Shown here: in pieces, positions 49,619-58,251 of the stretch
How positions within the stretch are numbered: position 1 is the first letter of the stretch
How the letters are laid out: each line of letters opens with the position of its first letter
Assembly: GCA_036374995.1 (NCBI GenBank)
Contig: DASUSS010000033.1
Coordinates: 1-64,000 of the forward strand
DNA: 64,000 bases
Reading direction: 5' to 3'
From: SH-MAG3 sp036374995
GTDB taxonomy: Bacteria > Gemmatimonadota > Gemmatimonadetes > Longimicrobiales > RSA9
Position numbers and translations under genes: made by a program
Notes under the pieces: generated by a model
What the model was told of the DNA's origin: nothing
Database searches by the model: none
The model's input: only the letters and a program-made list of their open reading frames with translations

Positions 49619-51520
49619 GTCCTCACCGAAGTTGCTCGCCGCCCCCCACATCGTGCCGTGCGCGCGGTCGAACCAGATCGCGGTGATGGGACCGGACGTG
49701 CGCGCGGAGAAGCGCAGATCGTATCCCATGCGGCGGAGCGCCGCGCGCACCTCCTCGCTCGCGGCCGCGGGGACCAGCATGCGGCCCGGCTGAGCGCTGT
49801 GGTCGTCGAACGAGTTGCGCATCTGGAACGAGTTGATGTTCGGCGCTTCGGCCGCCTGCTGCGGCGTCATCCCGAACTCGACAATGTTCAGGAAGAACTG
49901 GAGCAGGTTCTGATCCTGCGAGTCGCCGCCCTGCACGCTGAACGCCATCATCGGCGCGCCATCGCGCAGTGCGAGCGTCGGCGTGAGCGTGACACGCGGA
50001 CGCTTGCCCGGCTCCATCACGTTGAACGGGTTCTCCGCAGGGTCGAGCACGAACTGCTGGGCGCGCTGGCTCAGGCCGACGCCGGTGCGGCCGGCGATCA
50101 CGGCCGGGATCCAGCCGCCGCTCGGCGTGATCGACACGACCCAGCCTGCGGAGTCCGCCGCCTGCACGGACGTCGTGCCGGCGTAGAACGCGTCCTCCCA
50201 CGTGCGCTCGGGCTGCGTATCGAAGCTCAGCGGGCCGGCCTCGCCATCCGTCGTGATACGCACGGGCTTCGGCGGCGGCGGCCACCTGTCCAGATGCTCG
50301 CGGAACGGATTCGTCCCGCCCTGGAACGGATACGGGTCACCGGGCCCGATCGTCGTGTCGTTGCGCTCCGGATCGATCAGCTTCGCACGCTCACGTGCGT
50401 ACTCCTTCGACAGCAGACCGCGGATCGGCTCCTCCGGCGGGAACGCCGGGTCGCCGTAATAGAAGTCGCGGTCCGCGTACGCCAGGTTCATGATCTGGTA
50501 GATCGTGTGCATGTACTGCGGCGTGTTGTAGCCCATCGACTTCAGGTCGATCGTCTCCGCGATGTTCAGCGCCTGGAGCATCACGGGGCCCTGCTGCCAC
50601 GGCTGGAGCTTGTAGACGTCGATGCCCTTGTAGTTGATGGAGAGCGGCTCCTCGAGCTTCACTTCCCAGTTCGCGAGGTCCTCCATCGTGAACAGCCCGC
50701 CCTGCTCGCGCGTGCTGCGCACGATCTCCTCCGCAATGTCGCCCCGGTAGAAACGGTCATACGCGGCGTAGATCGCCTCCTTGCGCGACTTCCCCGCGGC
50801 CAGCGCGTTCCGCTCCGCCTCGACCAGCTTGCGCAGCGTGGCCGCGAGGTCGGCCTGGCGGAAGATCTCGCCCGGCGCGGGCGCCTCGCGCGCCTGACCG
50901 AGGTGCGGCAGGAAGACCGCCCTCGAGTACGGCCACTGCTTGAGCCGCTCCTTGTTGTTCTCGATCGAGTTCGCCGTCTGCGCCTCGATCGGATACCCGT
51001 CCGCGAGCCGGATCGCGGGCGCGAGCACTTGCGCGAGCGACAGCTGTCCGAATTCCGCGACCATCGTCATGAGGCCGCCCGGCGTTCCGGGCGTGATCGC
51101 CGCGAGAGGGCCGTATTCAGGCGGGTAGTTGTACCCCTGCGCGTGGTAGTACTCGACGGTCGCGCCCGTGGGCGCGATGCCGAGTGCATTGATACCGATC
51201 ACCCGCTTCGTGTTCGGGTTGTAGATCAGCGCCTGCGTCTCCCCGCCCCAGCTCAGCACGTCCCACATCGTGGCGGTGGCAGCGAGCATCGCAGCCGCGG
51301 CATCGACGGCGTTGCCGCCCTGCTGGAAGATCATCGCACCGGCAGTCGCAGCGAGCGGCTTGCCGGTCACCGCCATCCACTGCGTGCCGTGCAGCGGAGG
51401 ACGCTGTGTCTGACGCGGCGGCGGCACGTCGTGACGCGGCGTCGGGTCCTGCGCGCTCAGTGTCGTCGTCAGCAGGAGCAGAGGGAGGAATGCGAGGGTC
51501 GCGGTCGCTCGAGATCGCAT
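49601..51520 (-). CDS. Gamma-glutamyltransferase family protein, exported
   Basis: 639 residues from the ATG at 51520. Signal peptide MRSRATATLAFLPLLLLTTTLSAQ. The family is shown by AATAGAMIFQQGGNAVDAAAAMLAATA-like opening, PGTPGGLMTMVAEFG, DRFYRGDIAEEIVRST, the Thr nucleophile region AGTTSVQAADSAGWVVSITPS and the C-terminal AQQFVLDPAENPFNVMEPGKRPRVTLTPTLAL, AFSVQGGDSQDQNLLQFFLNIVEFGMTPQQA. These proteins self-cleave before Thr and transfer or hydrolyse gamma-glutamyl or cephalosporin acyl groups. The catalytic Thr-Thr is retained. It is likely periplasmic. The 3' end abuts a terminator. Confidence 0.92.
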   Translation of the reverse strand: MRSRATATLAFLPLLLLTTTLSAQDPTPRHDVPPPRQTQRPPLHGTQWMAVTGKPLAATAGAMIFQQGGNAVDAAAAMLAATATMWDVLSWGGETQALIYNPNTKRVIGINALGIAPTGATVEYYHAQGYNYPPEYGPLAAITPGTPGGLMTMVAEFGQLSLAQVLAPAIRLADGYPIEAQTANSIENNKERLKQWPYSRAVFLPHLGQAREAPAPGEIFRQADLAATLRKLVEAERNALAAGKSRKEAIYAAYDRFYRGDIAEEIVRSTREQGGLFTMEDLANWEVKLEEPLSINYKGIDVYKLQPWQQGPVMLQALNIAETIDLKSMGYNTPQYMHTIYQIMNLAYADRDFYYGDPAFPPEEPIRGLLSKEYARERAKLIDPERNDTTIGPGDPYPFQGGTNPFREHLDRWPPPPKPVRITTDGEAGPLSFDTQPERTWEDAFYAGTTSVQAADSAGWVVSITPSGGWIPAVIAGRTGVGLSQRAQQFVLDPAENPFNVMEPGKRPRVTLTPTLALRDGAPMMAFSVQGGDSQDQNLLQFFLNIVEFGMTPQQAAEAPNINSFQMRNSFDDHSAQPGRMLVPAAASEEVRAALRRMGYDLRFSARTSGPITAIWFDRAHGTMWGAASNFGEDYGIGW

Positions 51521-51617
51521 GAGGGCCTGCCGGTGAGATTTGCGGGATGCCGGATGGCCGCAGTATGCCGACGGCGCCGCGGCGCTGTCAATGACGGATG
51601 GCGGGATGGCGGACCCT

Positions 51618-51740
51618 GCGGACGCGGCACCAGATGTCTGATATGGCGCACCGGACCATGATTCTGCCCGGTTGACGGCACGGAACCGGGACATTCACCG
51701 GTCGCAACGCGTCATATCAGACATCTGGTGCCGCGTCCGC
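51618..51740. repeat. Palindromic element, 123 bp, copy A
   Basis: Arms 51618-51649 and 51709-51740 complement each other over about 32 bases; the central 27 (from CGGACGCGGCACCAGATGTC onward) are perfect. An inner hairpin CCCGGTT (51667-51673) / AACCGGG (51684-51690) lies between them. It sits between the gamma-glutamyltransferase start and the 3' end of the subtilase gene. Length and core match copy B. Confidence 0.8.
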
Positions 51741-51750
51741 CCGCCGCGAC

Positions 51751-52881
51751 TCAGCGATGGATGATCGGATCGGGGTTGCCGTCCGGGTCACAGCTCGCGC
51801 TGCCATCGGAGCGCGCACTCCCGAGCAGCAGCACGCCGGCGGCGTGCGGCGCCGCCATGGACGTTCCGCTCATCGTGGTCGTGCCGCCGCCCTTCTTCGT
51901 CGACAGTATGCTCACGCCCGGCGCCGCATAGTCGACCGGCGGGTTCCCCCAGTTCGACCAGGACGGCATGCAGTCGCTCGAGCTGATCGCGGAGATCGTG
52001 TAGATGTTCGCGCCGTTGACACGCGCAGGCGTGAAGTTGGCCGCATTCGCGCCGTTGTTGCCGGCCGCGAGCACGAACCGGACACCCTTCGCCGCGGCGT
52101 CGCTCACGGCCTTCTCGAGCGTCGCGTTCGTGCCCGATGCACCGAGGCTCATGTTCGCCACCTCGCCCGACGAACCATTCGCCGCCACGTAGTTCACGCC
52201 GTTGACGACGCCCTCCCACGTGCCGCTGCCGCTGTTGTCGAGCACCCGCACCGCACAGACGTACGCATTCGCCGCCACGCCCACGACATCGGTCCCGTTG
52301 TTGATCGCCGCGATCGTGCCGGCGACGTGCGTGCCGTGGCCGTTGCCATCCTGCGGCGAGTTCTTGCCGCGTGCGACGAAGTTCGCGTGACAGGCACGCG
52401 ACGTGTTGAGGTCCGCGTGCGCGAGGTCGATGCCCGTATCGATCACCCACGCCGTCCTGCCCGTGCCGTCACCGGCACCTCCCACCCGTGTGATCCCCCA
52501 CGGCGTCGCCTGACCACCACCACCCGGACGCGCCGCCACTTCGATCGGACGGATCAGAGCGACCGGCCCGTCCCGCTCCAGGATCGCGATCCGCGGATCC
52601 GAACGCAGCGCCTGAAGCCGCGCTTCGGGAACGACCGCCGAGAAGCCGCGCGCGGCGTGCAGCCGCATCGACCGCACGGCCAGTCCGTGGACCCGCGCCA
52701 GCTCGCGCGTCGTGGCGGGAACATCGATGCCGTCGTGGAACGTGACCAGGTAGATCGACGGCTCCTGCCGCGCGGCCGCCGGCCCATCGGCGGACTCGAA
52801 CGGAAGGCTCGCCTCCTGCCGCTCGGCGCACGCCGAGAGCGTGATCGAGGCGAGTACTGCGATCGGAATGATGCGGCGCAT
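51751..52881 (-). CDS. S8 subtilisin-like protease lipoprotein with I9 propeptide
   Basis: 376 residues from the ATG at 52881, preceded by GGAGGTTGC. Lipobox signal MRRIIPIAVLASITLSAC. Residues ~40-115 are an inhibitor_I9 propeptide (SIYLVTFHDGIDVPATTRELARVHG ... RIAILERDGPV). The catalytic triad is complete: WVIDTGIDLAH (Asp), GNGHGTHVAGTIAAI (His) and TMSGTSMAAPHAAGV (Ser), with the oxyanion Asn in AAGNNGANAAN. It should mature to an extracellular serine protease anchored to the outer membrane. The C-terminus is short and acidic. A palindromic element starts 11 bases after its stop. Confidence 0.93.
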   Translation of the reverse strand: MRRIIPIAVLASITLSACAERQEASLPFESADGPAAARQEPSIYLVTFHDGIDVPATTRELARVHGLAVRSMRLHAARGFSAVVPEARLQALRSDPRIAILERDGPVALIRPIEVAARPGGGGQATPWGITRVGGAGDGTGRTAWVIDTGIDLAHADLNTSRACHANFVARGKNSPQDGNGHGTHVAGTIAAINNGTDVVGVAANAYVCAVRVLDNSGSGTWEGVVNGVNYVAANGSSGEVANMSLGASGTNATLEKAVSDAAAKGVRFVLAAGNNGANAANFTPARVNGANIYTISAISSSDCMPSWSNWGNPPVDYAAPGVSILSTKKGGGTTTMSGTSMAAPHAAGVLLLGSARSDGSASCDPDGNPDPIIHR

Positions 52882-53068
52882 GCAACCTCCAGTTGAAACA
52901 GGGTATGGGGGAACGCGACATCGCTGTGGGAGGGCGATCCAAGCTGAAGCCGGAGTGTTCGAAAACGCAACAGTCGCGCGGACGTACATGGATCGGAGTC
53001 GATGTGACCCGGGGGCCCGCTGCCTCGTCCCTGTTGCAGCCGGTGCTCAATCCAACAGGAGAACACGG

Positions 53069-53668
53069 ATGACAGCGAGGATGCTGTTAGCGGCCGCACT
53101 GCTGGCGCTGCCGGTCGGGGCCATGGCGCAGACGCCGCAGGAGCGGATCGACGGGGCCCGTGCACGCGCACTCCAGGCAGGAATTCCGATCTCGTTGATC
53201 GAGGCGAAGATAGCTGAGGGCCGGGCGAAGGGCGTATCGCTGGACCGGATGGCGGCGGCGATCGAGCGGCGGGAGGCGGCGCTGGAGAAGGCGTGGGCGG
53301 CGATGGGCCGCTCGGATGATGTGCAGCCCGCAGAGCTGGGTGTTGCGGGCGATGCGATCGCCGCGGGCGTGAGCGAAGCCGTGCTCGCGAAGCTGGCGGA
53401 GGTGTCCGCGGGCGAGCGGCGAGCCGTGGCGATCGCGGCGCTGACGCAGCTGGTCGCCGCCGGACACGCGCCGCAGGCGGCGCTCGACAGGGTAACCGAG
53501 GCGCTCGCTCGGGGCGGCGACGCGCTGGCGAATCTGCCGGCGCAGGCAGCGGAGGCGGCAGCCCGGCGCGGTCCGCCGGCCGGTGTGGGCCGTCCGGCGA
53601 CGGCGGGTCAGAAGCCCGTCACGACGCCGCCCGGAAACCGTCCACCCGTCGTTCCACCCGGCGGCTGA
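53069..53668 (+). CDS. Small secreted helical-repeat protein
   Basis: 199 residues from the ATG at 53069 with AACAGGAGAACACGG upstream. Signal peptide MTARMLLAAALLALPVGAMA. The mature part is alpha-helical with repeating ALxRAxxLxxxGIP-like units: RARALQAGIPISLIEAKIAEG, GDAIAAGVSEAVLAKLAE, ALTQLVAAGHAPQAALDRVTEAL, GGDALANLPAQAAEAA. The tail is Gly/Pro-rich (PPGNRPPVVPPGG). No enzyme motif. It could be an envelope scaffolding or peptide-binding protein. Divergent from the subtilase gene; it ends at a textbook terminator. Confidence 0.75.
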   Translation: MTARMLLAAALLALPVGAMAQTPQERIDGARARALQAGIPISLIEAKIAEGRAKGVSLDRMAAAIERREAALEKAWAAMGRSDDVQPAELGVAGDAIAAGVSEAVLAKLAEVSAGERRAVAIAALTQLVAAGHAPQAALDRVTEALARGGDALANLPAQAAEAAARRGPPAGVGRPATAGQKPVTTPPGNRPPVVPPGG

Positions 53669-53703
53669 TCGGAGCTGGCTGAGACTCCGATCCGACGTCG
53701 GCC

Positions 53704-53738
53704 GAAAAAGCCGCTCCCTCTTCGGGGGCGGCTTTTTC
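53704..53738 (+). terminator. Rho-independent terminator with T-tract
   Basis: GAAAAAGCCGCTCCC (53704-53718) pairs with GGGGGCGGCTTTTTC (53724-53738) around a 5-base loop. It ends in TTTTT on the plus strand, which suits the secreted helical-repeat gene; the A-run on the other side could also serve minus-strand transcripts. Confidence 0.9.
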
Positions 53739-53740
53739 AC

Positions 53741-53863
53741 GCGGACCTGGCACCAGATTTCTGATCCGGCGCGTCGGGACCGGAGCCTGTCCCGGTTCCT
53801 GGCGGTTTTCGGGGCGGAACCATGGCGCGGCGCGCCGGATCAGAAATCTGGTGCCAGGTCCGC
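53741..53863. repeat. Palindromic element, 123 bp, copy B
   Basis: Arms of 33 bases (53741-53773 and 53831-53863) are perfect reverse complements, beginning GCGGACCTGGCACCAGATTT. The total length is 123 bp, the same as copy A. The interior has a GGTTCC / GGAACC stem similar to the one in copy A. It lies directly after the terminator and 17 bp before the end of the zinc-ribbon gene. Confidence 0.85.
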
Positions 53864-53879
53864 CCCGTCGCCCCCCGGG

Positions 53880-54590
53880 TCAGCCGAAGATGCCGCCGAT
53901 GATCTCGACGATCGTCTCGAACAGCGACGATGCGACCTCACCGGCGGCACCCGCCACCTCGCCGATGACCTCGACCGAGCCGGAGGCGGCGATGGCTTCC
54001 GCACCGGCGCCGGCGGCGTGCGCGGCGGCGCTCACGCCGTAGTACATGACGAAGGGATCGAACAGGAGCACGTCGAGCAGGAGCACATCACCTGCGGCTT
54101 CGAGCTCACGCGAGCCGCGGCGTCGGACGAGCGCGTCGACCTCCATCTTCCAGATTCCGGTCAGCTCATCGTGATCGAACCAGACACCCCTGTCGTGGGG
54201 ACAGTAGTCGAGGCGCATGCCGACCTGCTCCGCCACGCGCATCTCGCGACCGCACATCGGGCAGTGGAGCCGGACCTTCCATCCGCATGACGGACAGCTT
54301 TCGGCCGTGCGCGGAAACAGCGTGCGGCATTCGTGGCACTGCATCGCGTGCACGCCATCGCGCTGGACGATCTCGCGCCACAGCGCGGTGGCATCGATGC
54401 GGCGCAGCTGCAGCACCTCGCCGGCCTCGAACCAGACGCCGCCGCAACGCGGGCAGTGGTCGAGCATCAGGTCGCCGGACGCGTCCGCGGCGCGTGCGGC
54501 AGCGCGCGGCGGGTTCGTGCGCAGCCGCACCTTCTCCATCCTGACGCCGAGGCAGACCGGGCAGGGATACCGCGTCTCGAATCTCGTCAT
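53880..54590 (-). CDS. TFIIB-type zinc-ribbon protein
   Basis: 236 residues from the ATG at 54590. The N-terminus has RYPCPVCLGVRMEKV and DHCPRCGGVWFEAGEVLQL, a zf-TFIIB domain; a second set follows (MQCHECRTLFPRTAESCPSCGWKVRLHCPMCGREM, then LDYCPHDRGVWFDHDELTGI). So two four-Cys zinc-ribbon units and a linking C4 ribbon are seen. The C-terminal ~60 residues are hydrophobic and Ala/Gly/Glu-rich (AGAEAIAASGSVEVIGEVAGA), perhaps membrane-associated. Its start overlaps the stop of the wing-helix gene (ATGA). Function is unknown. Confidence 0.82.
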   Translation of the reverse strand: MTRFETRYPCPVCLGVRMEKVRLRTNPPRAAARAADASGDLMLDHCPRCGGVWFEAGEVLQLRRIDATALWREIVQRDGVHAMQCHECRTLFPRTAESCPSCGWKVRLHCPMCGREMRVAEQVGMRLDYCPHDRGVWFDHDELTGIWKMEVDALVRRRGSRELEAAGDVLLLDVLLFDPFVMYYGVSAAAHAAGAGAEAIAASGSVEVIGEVAGAAGEVASSLFETIVEIIGGIFG

Positions 54591-55024
54591 TCGAGCAGTC
54601 CCCTGGACTCCGACTTGTCACCGAGGTGCTGGATGTCGTGGAAGACGTAGACGACGATGCCGGAGTCCGTCACCTCGAAGTCGGCGATGCCGCGGACGGC
54701 GAGGGCGTCGAGGGCCTGCTTCGCGTCCTCGGGCGCGATCGCGAGCTCGCCGACCGCCTCGACGATCGTGAGCTTGCCGCCGTGGCGGCCGGCAAGGCGG
54801 AGCAGCTCGGCCTCGAGCGTCTGCTGGCGCAACTCCTCGCGGCTCGCCCCGATCCGCCCGCGCGGCCCGATGCGGCCCGTAACGAGTGCCAGCCCGCCGG
54901 CGGCAGGGAGCGCGACGGTGAGCAGCAGCGCGAGGATCGCCTCGGGACCCGAGACATCGGAGCCGAGATAGCCGACGAACATGAACGCCGCGATGGCGAT
55001 GAGGATCCAGCCGATCACACGCAT
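54587..55024 (-). CDS. Two-TM protein with winged-helix-like domain
   Basis: 145 residues. Two TM helices at the N-terminus (GWILIAIAAFMFVGYLG; EAILALLLTVALPAAGGLALV) precede a soluble domain ELLRLAGRHGGKLTIVEAVGELAIAPEDAKQALDALAVRGIADFEVTDSGIVVYVFHDI, which reads as a winged helix-turn-helix. That layout places a DNA- or protein-binding wing on the cytoplasmic side of the membrane. It is first in an operon with the zinc-ribbon protein (four-base overlap), which suggests a joint complex. Confidence 0.75.
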   Translation of the reverse strand: MRVIGWILIAIAAFMFVGYLGSDVSGPEAILALLLTVALPAAGGLALVTGRIGPRGRIGASREELRQQTLEAELLRLAGRHGGKLTIVEAVGELAIAPEDAKQALDALAVRGIADFEVTDSGIVVYVFHDIQHLGDKSESRGLLE

Positions 55025-55127
55025 GGGAGCGAGCGCTGCGGTTCGAGGATGTGAAGGATCATGACGCGCTCGACGCAGCGATCGTCGCGCTGACGGCCGG
55101 GGACGTAGTCATTGCCGATCTCATGGA

Positions 55128-55715
55128 TCAATCGACGTAGTACTCGATCGTAATCCTGGCGACGCGACCATCGGCGAGGTGGAATCGCACGGGCTGGTCG
55201 ACGACCATGGTGCAGTTGTAGCTGAGTACATCGTCTCCATCGGGTGCGGGCTCGCCGAGCACGGCGATGACACTGTCGGCAGCGGCGCCGATGCCGATGC
55301 GCGGGTAGGCGAGATAGCGGTTGTCCCGGACGACGACGCGGCTCGGCAGATCTGCACCGCCACCCGGCGTGTGAATGCTCACGTGCAGGCCCGGGTAGAA
55401 CACGTCGAACAGCGTGTCGACCACGCCGGGGGTATGGCGATTCTCCTGTGTCCGGCTCGCGATGCTGTCCGGCGGTCCCAGCGTCGCGAGCAGCTCGCTC
55501 CGGACCGGCTGTACGGCGAGGAAGTGATCGGCGAGCTCATCGCAGCCGTCGGGCACGGCGAGAGCGCGCGCGGAGTCGGCGTCCGCCGCGAGCACGGTCG
55601 TGTCGATTGCCGCCGCGTCCGGTGTCGGCGCCGGCGTGCGCTCCGCACACGCTGCAGCGAACGCGAGGAGCAGGAACGTCGCCGGTCGAGCCGGAATCCG
55701 GAAGTTCGATGTCAT
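55128..55715 (-). CDS. Lipoprotein of unknown function
   Basis: 195 residues from the ATG at 55715. Lipobox: ATFLLLAFAAAC. The mature domain contains DELADHFLAVQPVRSELLATLGPPDSIAS, VVDTLFDVFYPGLHVSIHTPGGG and DSVIAVLGEPAPDGDDVLSYNC, ending VDQPVRFHLADGRVARITIEYYVD. The LGPPD and LGEP repeats resemble the SmpA/OmlA-like motif of outer-membrane assembly lipoproteins (LGxP), twice in tandem; I offer this only as a possibility. It sits 15 bp downstream of the serine hydrolase gene and is likely co-transcribed. Confidence 0.72.
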   Translation of the reverse strand: MTSNFRIPARPATFLLLAFAAACAERTPAPTPDAAAIDTTVLAADADSARALAVPDGCDELADHFLAVQPVRSELLATLGPPDSIASRTQENRHTPGVVDTLFDVFYPGLHVSIHTPGGGADLPSRVVVRDNRYLAYPRIGIGAAADSVIAVLGEPAPDGDDVLSYNCTMVVDQPVRFHLADGRVARITIEYYVD

Positions 55716-55730
55716 GTCAGCTCCACCACG

Positions 55731-57119
55731 TCACTCGATCCGACGCGCCAGGGTGGTTCGGCCGCCCTGATGCAGCGTGAAGGACGTGGCGCGATCGTTC
55801 TCGATCGTGAACACGATCCTGATGTCGCTCTGCGGCGGTCCGAGGAACGTGTGCTCGCCGACATGCAGCAGCGGAAACGCCGCCTGACCCGTCCCCTGGC
55901 CCATGAGGCGCCCGCCCTCGGTGAATATGCGGACCTCGATCGGTATGGTGGGCGCGAGGTCATACGTGCCGGCATAGCGCGCGAGCGTGGCCGCATCGAT
56001 CGGGACCTCGGCGGGCTGCACGGCGGGCGGCGGCTCCGGTAGCCCGAGGATGGCACGCGCGATCCGGGCCTGGACCGCGCCGGCATCCGTCGGGCCGTTG
56101 GCGAGGACGGCGATCTTCAGGTCCTGCTCCGGATACCAGGCGAGGAACGCGCTGAAGCCGTTGATGCCGCCACCGTGCTGGATCACCTCATGCGGACCGA
56201 GCCGCTCGCGCGTGAGGCCGTAACCATAAGAACGGGTCTCCCCCGTTGTGAGCGTGGTCGGGGTCGTCATGCGCTCGAACGATTGCGTATTCACGACGCG
56301 CCCGTCGATGAGCGCATCGGTCCATCGCACCAGATCGCGCGCGGTGCTGCACAGCGCGCCTGCGGCACCGGGCGGGTTCATGCTGAGCAGCGCGGCATTC
56401 ACGAGCGTTCCGGCATCGCGCGCGTAACCCTGCACGCGGTGCGGAACGATCGGCTGCTGGTGGCAATACAGCGTCTGCGTCAGGCCGAACGGCTCGAACA
56501 GTTCGCCGCGCACGTGCTCATCGTAGGGCCGTCCCGTCACCTTCTCGATCACCATGCCGAGCAGGTAGTAGCCCGAGTTGTTGTACTCCCAGCGGCTGCC
56601 CGGCTCGAACTCGAGCGAGTCGCGCGCGAACAGGTCCAGCATCTCGTCGTGCGTGAGGTCGAGCCGGCTGCGACTCCAGAAATCCGGACCCATGCCGGTA
56701 TAGCTCGGGATGCCCGATGTGTGGTTGAGCAGCTGGTGGATCGTGACACGGCCTCCCGGGCCCGGATAGTCCGGTAGATACTCCGACAGCGGCGCGTCGA
56801 GACGCACACGTCCCTGCTCGACGAGCTTCATCACGGCGGCCGCGGTGAACTGCTTCGTGACGGAGCCGATGCGGAAGACGCCGCGGTCCGTGACACGCAC
56901 CTCGTTCTCGACATCCGCGAGGCCGTAGCCCTTCAGTGCGATCGTGTCCGCGCCGCGCACGGCGGCGATCGCAATGCCGGGCGCACCTCGCGCCGCGATC
57001 GCGGCGTTCACGATCGAGTCGATCCGTGCCGCAAGCGTCGCGCGCTCGGGAGTCTGGGGCGCGACCGGCAGCGCGAGCGAGGCGAGCAGGAAATTCGCGA
57101 TGAGAACGTGACGTCGCAT
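55731..57119 (-). CDS. Class C beta-lactamase-fold serine hydrolase, exported
   Basis: 462 residues from the ATG at 57119. Signal peptide RRHVLIANFLLASLALPVAPQ. Motifs of the beta-lactamase/D-Ala-D-Ala carboxypeptidase fold are in order: GVFRIGSVTKQFTAAAVMKL (SxxK, catalytic Ser), YNNSGYYLLGMVIEKVTG (YxN) and VIQHGGGINGFSAF (HGG, in place of KTG). The chain continues into a C-terminal beta domain (LARYAGTYDL ... FLGPPQSDIRIVF). It could be an esterase, D-aminopeptidase or PBP-like enzyme rather than an antibiotic-resistance enzyme. First in an operon with the lipoprotein. Confidence 0.88.
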   Translation of the reverse strand: MRRHVLIANFLLASLALPVAPQTPERATLAARIDSIVNAAIAARGAPGIAIAAVRGADTIALKGYGLADVENEVRVTDRGVFRIGSVTKQFTAAAVMKLVEQGRVRLDAPLSEYLPDYPGPGGRVTIHQLLNHTSGIPSYTGMGPDFWSRSRLDLTHDEMLDLFARDSLEFEPGSRWEYNNSGYYLLGMVIEKVTGRPYDEHVRGELFEPFGLTQTLYCHQQPIVPHRVQGYARDAGTLVNAALLSMNPPGAAGALCSTARDLVRWTDALIDGRVVNTQSFERMTTPTTLTTGETRSYGYGLTRERLGPHEVIQHGGGINGFSAFLAWYPEQDLKIAVLANGPTDAGAVQARIARAILGLPEPPPAVQPAEVPIDAATLARYAGTYDLAPTIPIEVRIFTEGGRLMGQGTGQAAFPLLHVGEHTFLGPPQSDIRIVFTIENDRATSFTLHQGGRTTLARRIE

Positions 57120-57222
57120 GAGGGTTCCCCGTCCGGAGGTCGCAATGCTAGGTTCCGACAGGATACCAGTCATTGCCGGACAAGGCTACCGCGGGCGGGT
57201 GAACAACCCGAGTGAGGGATCG

Positions 57223-58251
57223 ATGAGGACGATTCGGCCGGGTATCGCGCTTCTGGCGCTGCTGCCGTTGCTCGCGGCCGGCGCGGCGCACGCTCAGGAC
57301 ACACTGAGCACGGCGGCTCGACTCGTCGCGCGGCAGCCTGCGGGCGCCGCACTGCGCCTGAACGTGAGCGGCAGGCAGGTCACGGGCGTGATCGAGCGCG
57401 TGACCGCCGACAGCATCTATCTGGCGAGCCCGCCGAATGTCCTGCCGCTGAGCGGCATCACGGACGCGTGGCTGCAGCGCCGCGCCACGAGGACCGGCGG
57501 CAGGGTCGGCGCATGGATCGGTGCACCGACCGGTGCGGTCGTCGTCGGCCTCGGCACGTGGGTGGCGCTCGCGCTGTGCGAGTACGAATGCGAGGACTGG
57601 GGCGCCGGACATGTCGCTCTCGGCGCGCTGATCGGAGCGGCCGCGGGCGGCGCCGCCGGCTACCTGATCGGCTCCCTGTTCGGCTCGTCCGTGCCGCGCT
57701 GGGAGCCGCTCACGGAGTCGTCCGGACCGGCGATGATCATCGCTCGGGATCCGCGTCGCGCCGTGGGCCTGAGCTCGCTGAACCTCACGCCTGCAATCGC
57801 GCGCGCAGCCGAGAACGCCGACGGTGTGGGCGGCGGCGCGAGCGTCTCCTATCTGAGCCAGCTGTCACGCCACTTCGCGCTCGGCGCCGAGCTCGGCATC
57901 TACGACTTCGCTGCGCCGTACACGTACGAGTATCCGTGCGGCGCCGACCTGTGCACCGAGACGCTGGAGGCCGGCAACAGCTGGAACATCGGCGCACTCG
58001 CCCGCTTCGGCACGGGAGCGGAACGGCGCATCGAGCCGTTTGCCCTGCTCGGTGTCGGGATCGGCGACTTCGGGCCGAGCGGTGTGACGCTGGGCAGCTA
58101 CACGGCCGGCGGCGGCCTGCGCTTCCGGCCAGGCACCGGGCGCTTCGCCGTGTCGGGCGAAGCACGCTGGCACTCGAACCTCACGAACAGCGGGAACGAC
58201 CGGGAGCTCGGGTTCTACACGCTCGGGGTCGGGTTGACGCTGCTGCGGTAA
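57223..58251 (+). CDS. Outer-membrane-like beta protein with hydrophobic hairpin
   Basis: 342 residues from the ATG at 57223, with GAGGGATCG upstream. Signal peptide IRPGIALLALLPLLAAGAAHAQ. Residues ~35-85 read as an Sm-like or LysM-like beta domain (ALRLNVSGRQVTGVIERVTADSIYL). A central glycine-rich hydrophobic stretch follows (VGAWIGAPTGAVVVGLGTWVALALC; ALIGAAAGGAAGYLIGSLFG). The last 150 residues are amphipathic strands ending FYTLGVGLTLLR, typical of a C-terminal barrel. Divergent from the beta-lactamase-fold gene. Confidence 0.78.
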   Translation: MRTIRPGIALLALLPLLAAGAAHAQDTLSTAARLVARQPAGAALRLNVSGRQVTGVIERVTADSIYLASPPNVLPLSGITDAWLQRRATRTGGRVGAWIGAPTGAVVVGLGTWVALALCEYECEDWGAGHVALGALIGAAAGGAAGYLIGSLFGSSVPRWEPLTESSGPAMIIARDPRRAVGLSSLNLTPAIARAAENADGVGGGASVSYLSQLSRHFALGAELGIYDFAAPYTYEYPCGADLCTETLEAGNSWNIGALARFGTGAERRIEPFALLGVGIGDFGPSGVTLGSYTAGGGLRFRPGTGRFAVSGEARWHSNLTNSGNDRELGFYTLGVGLTLLR

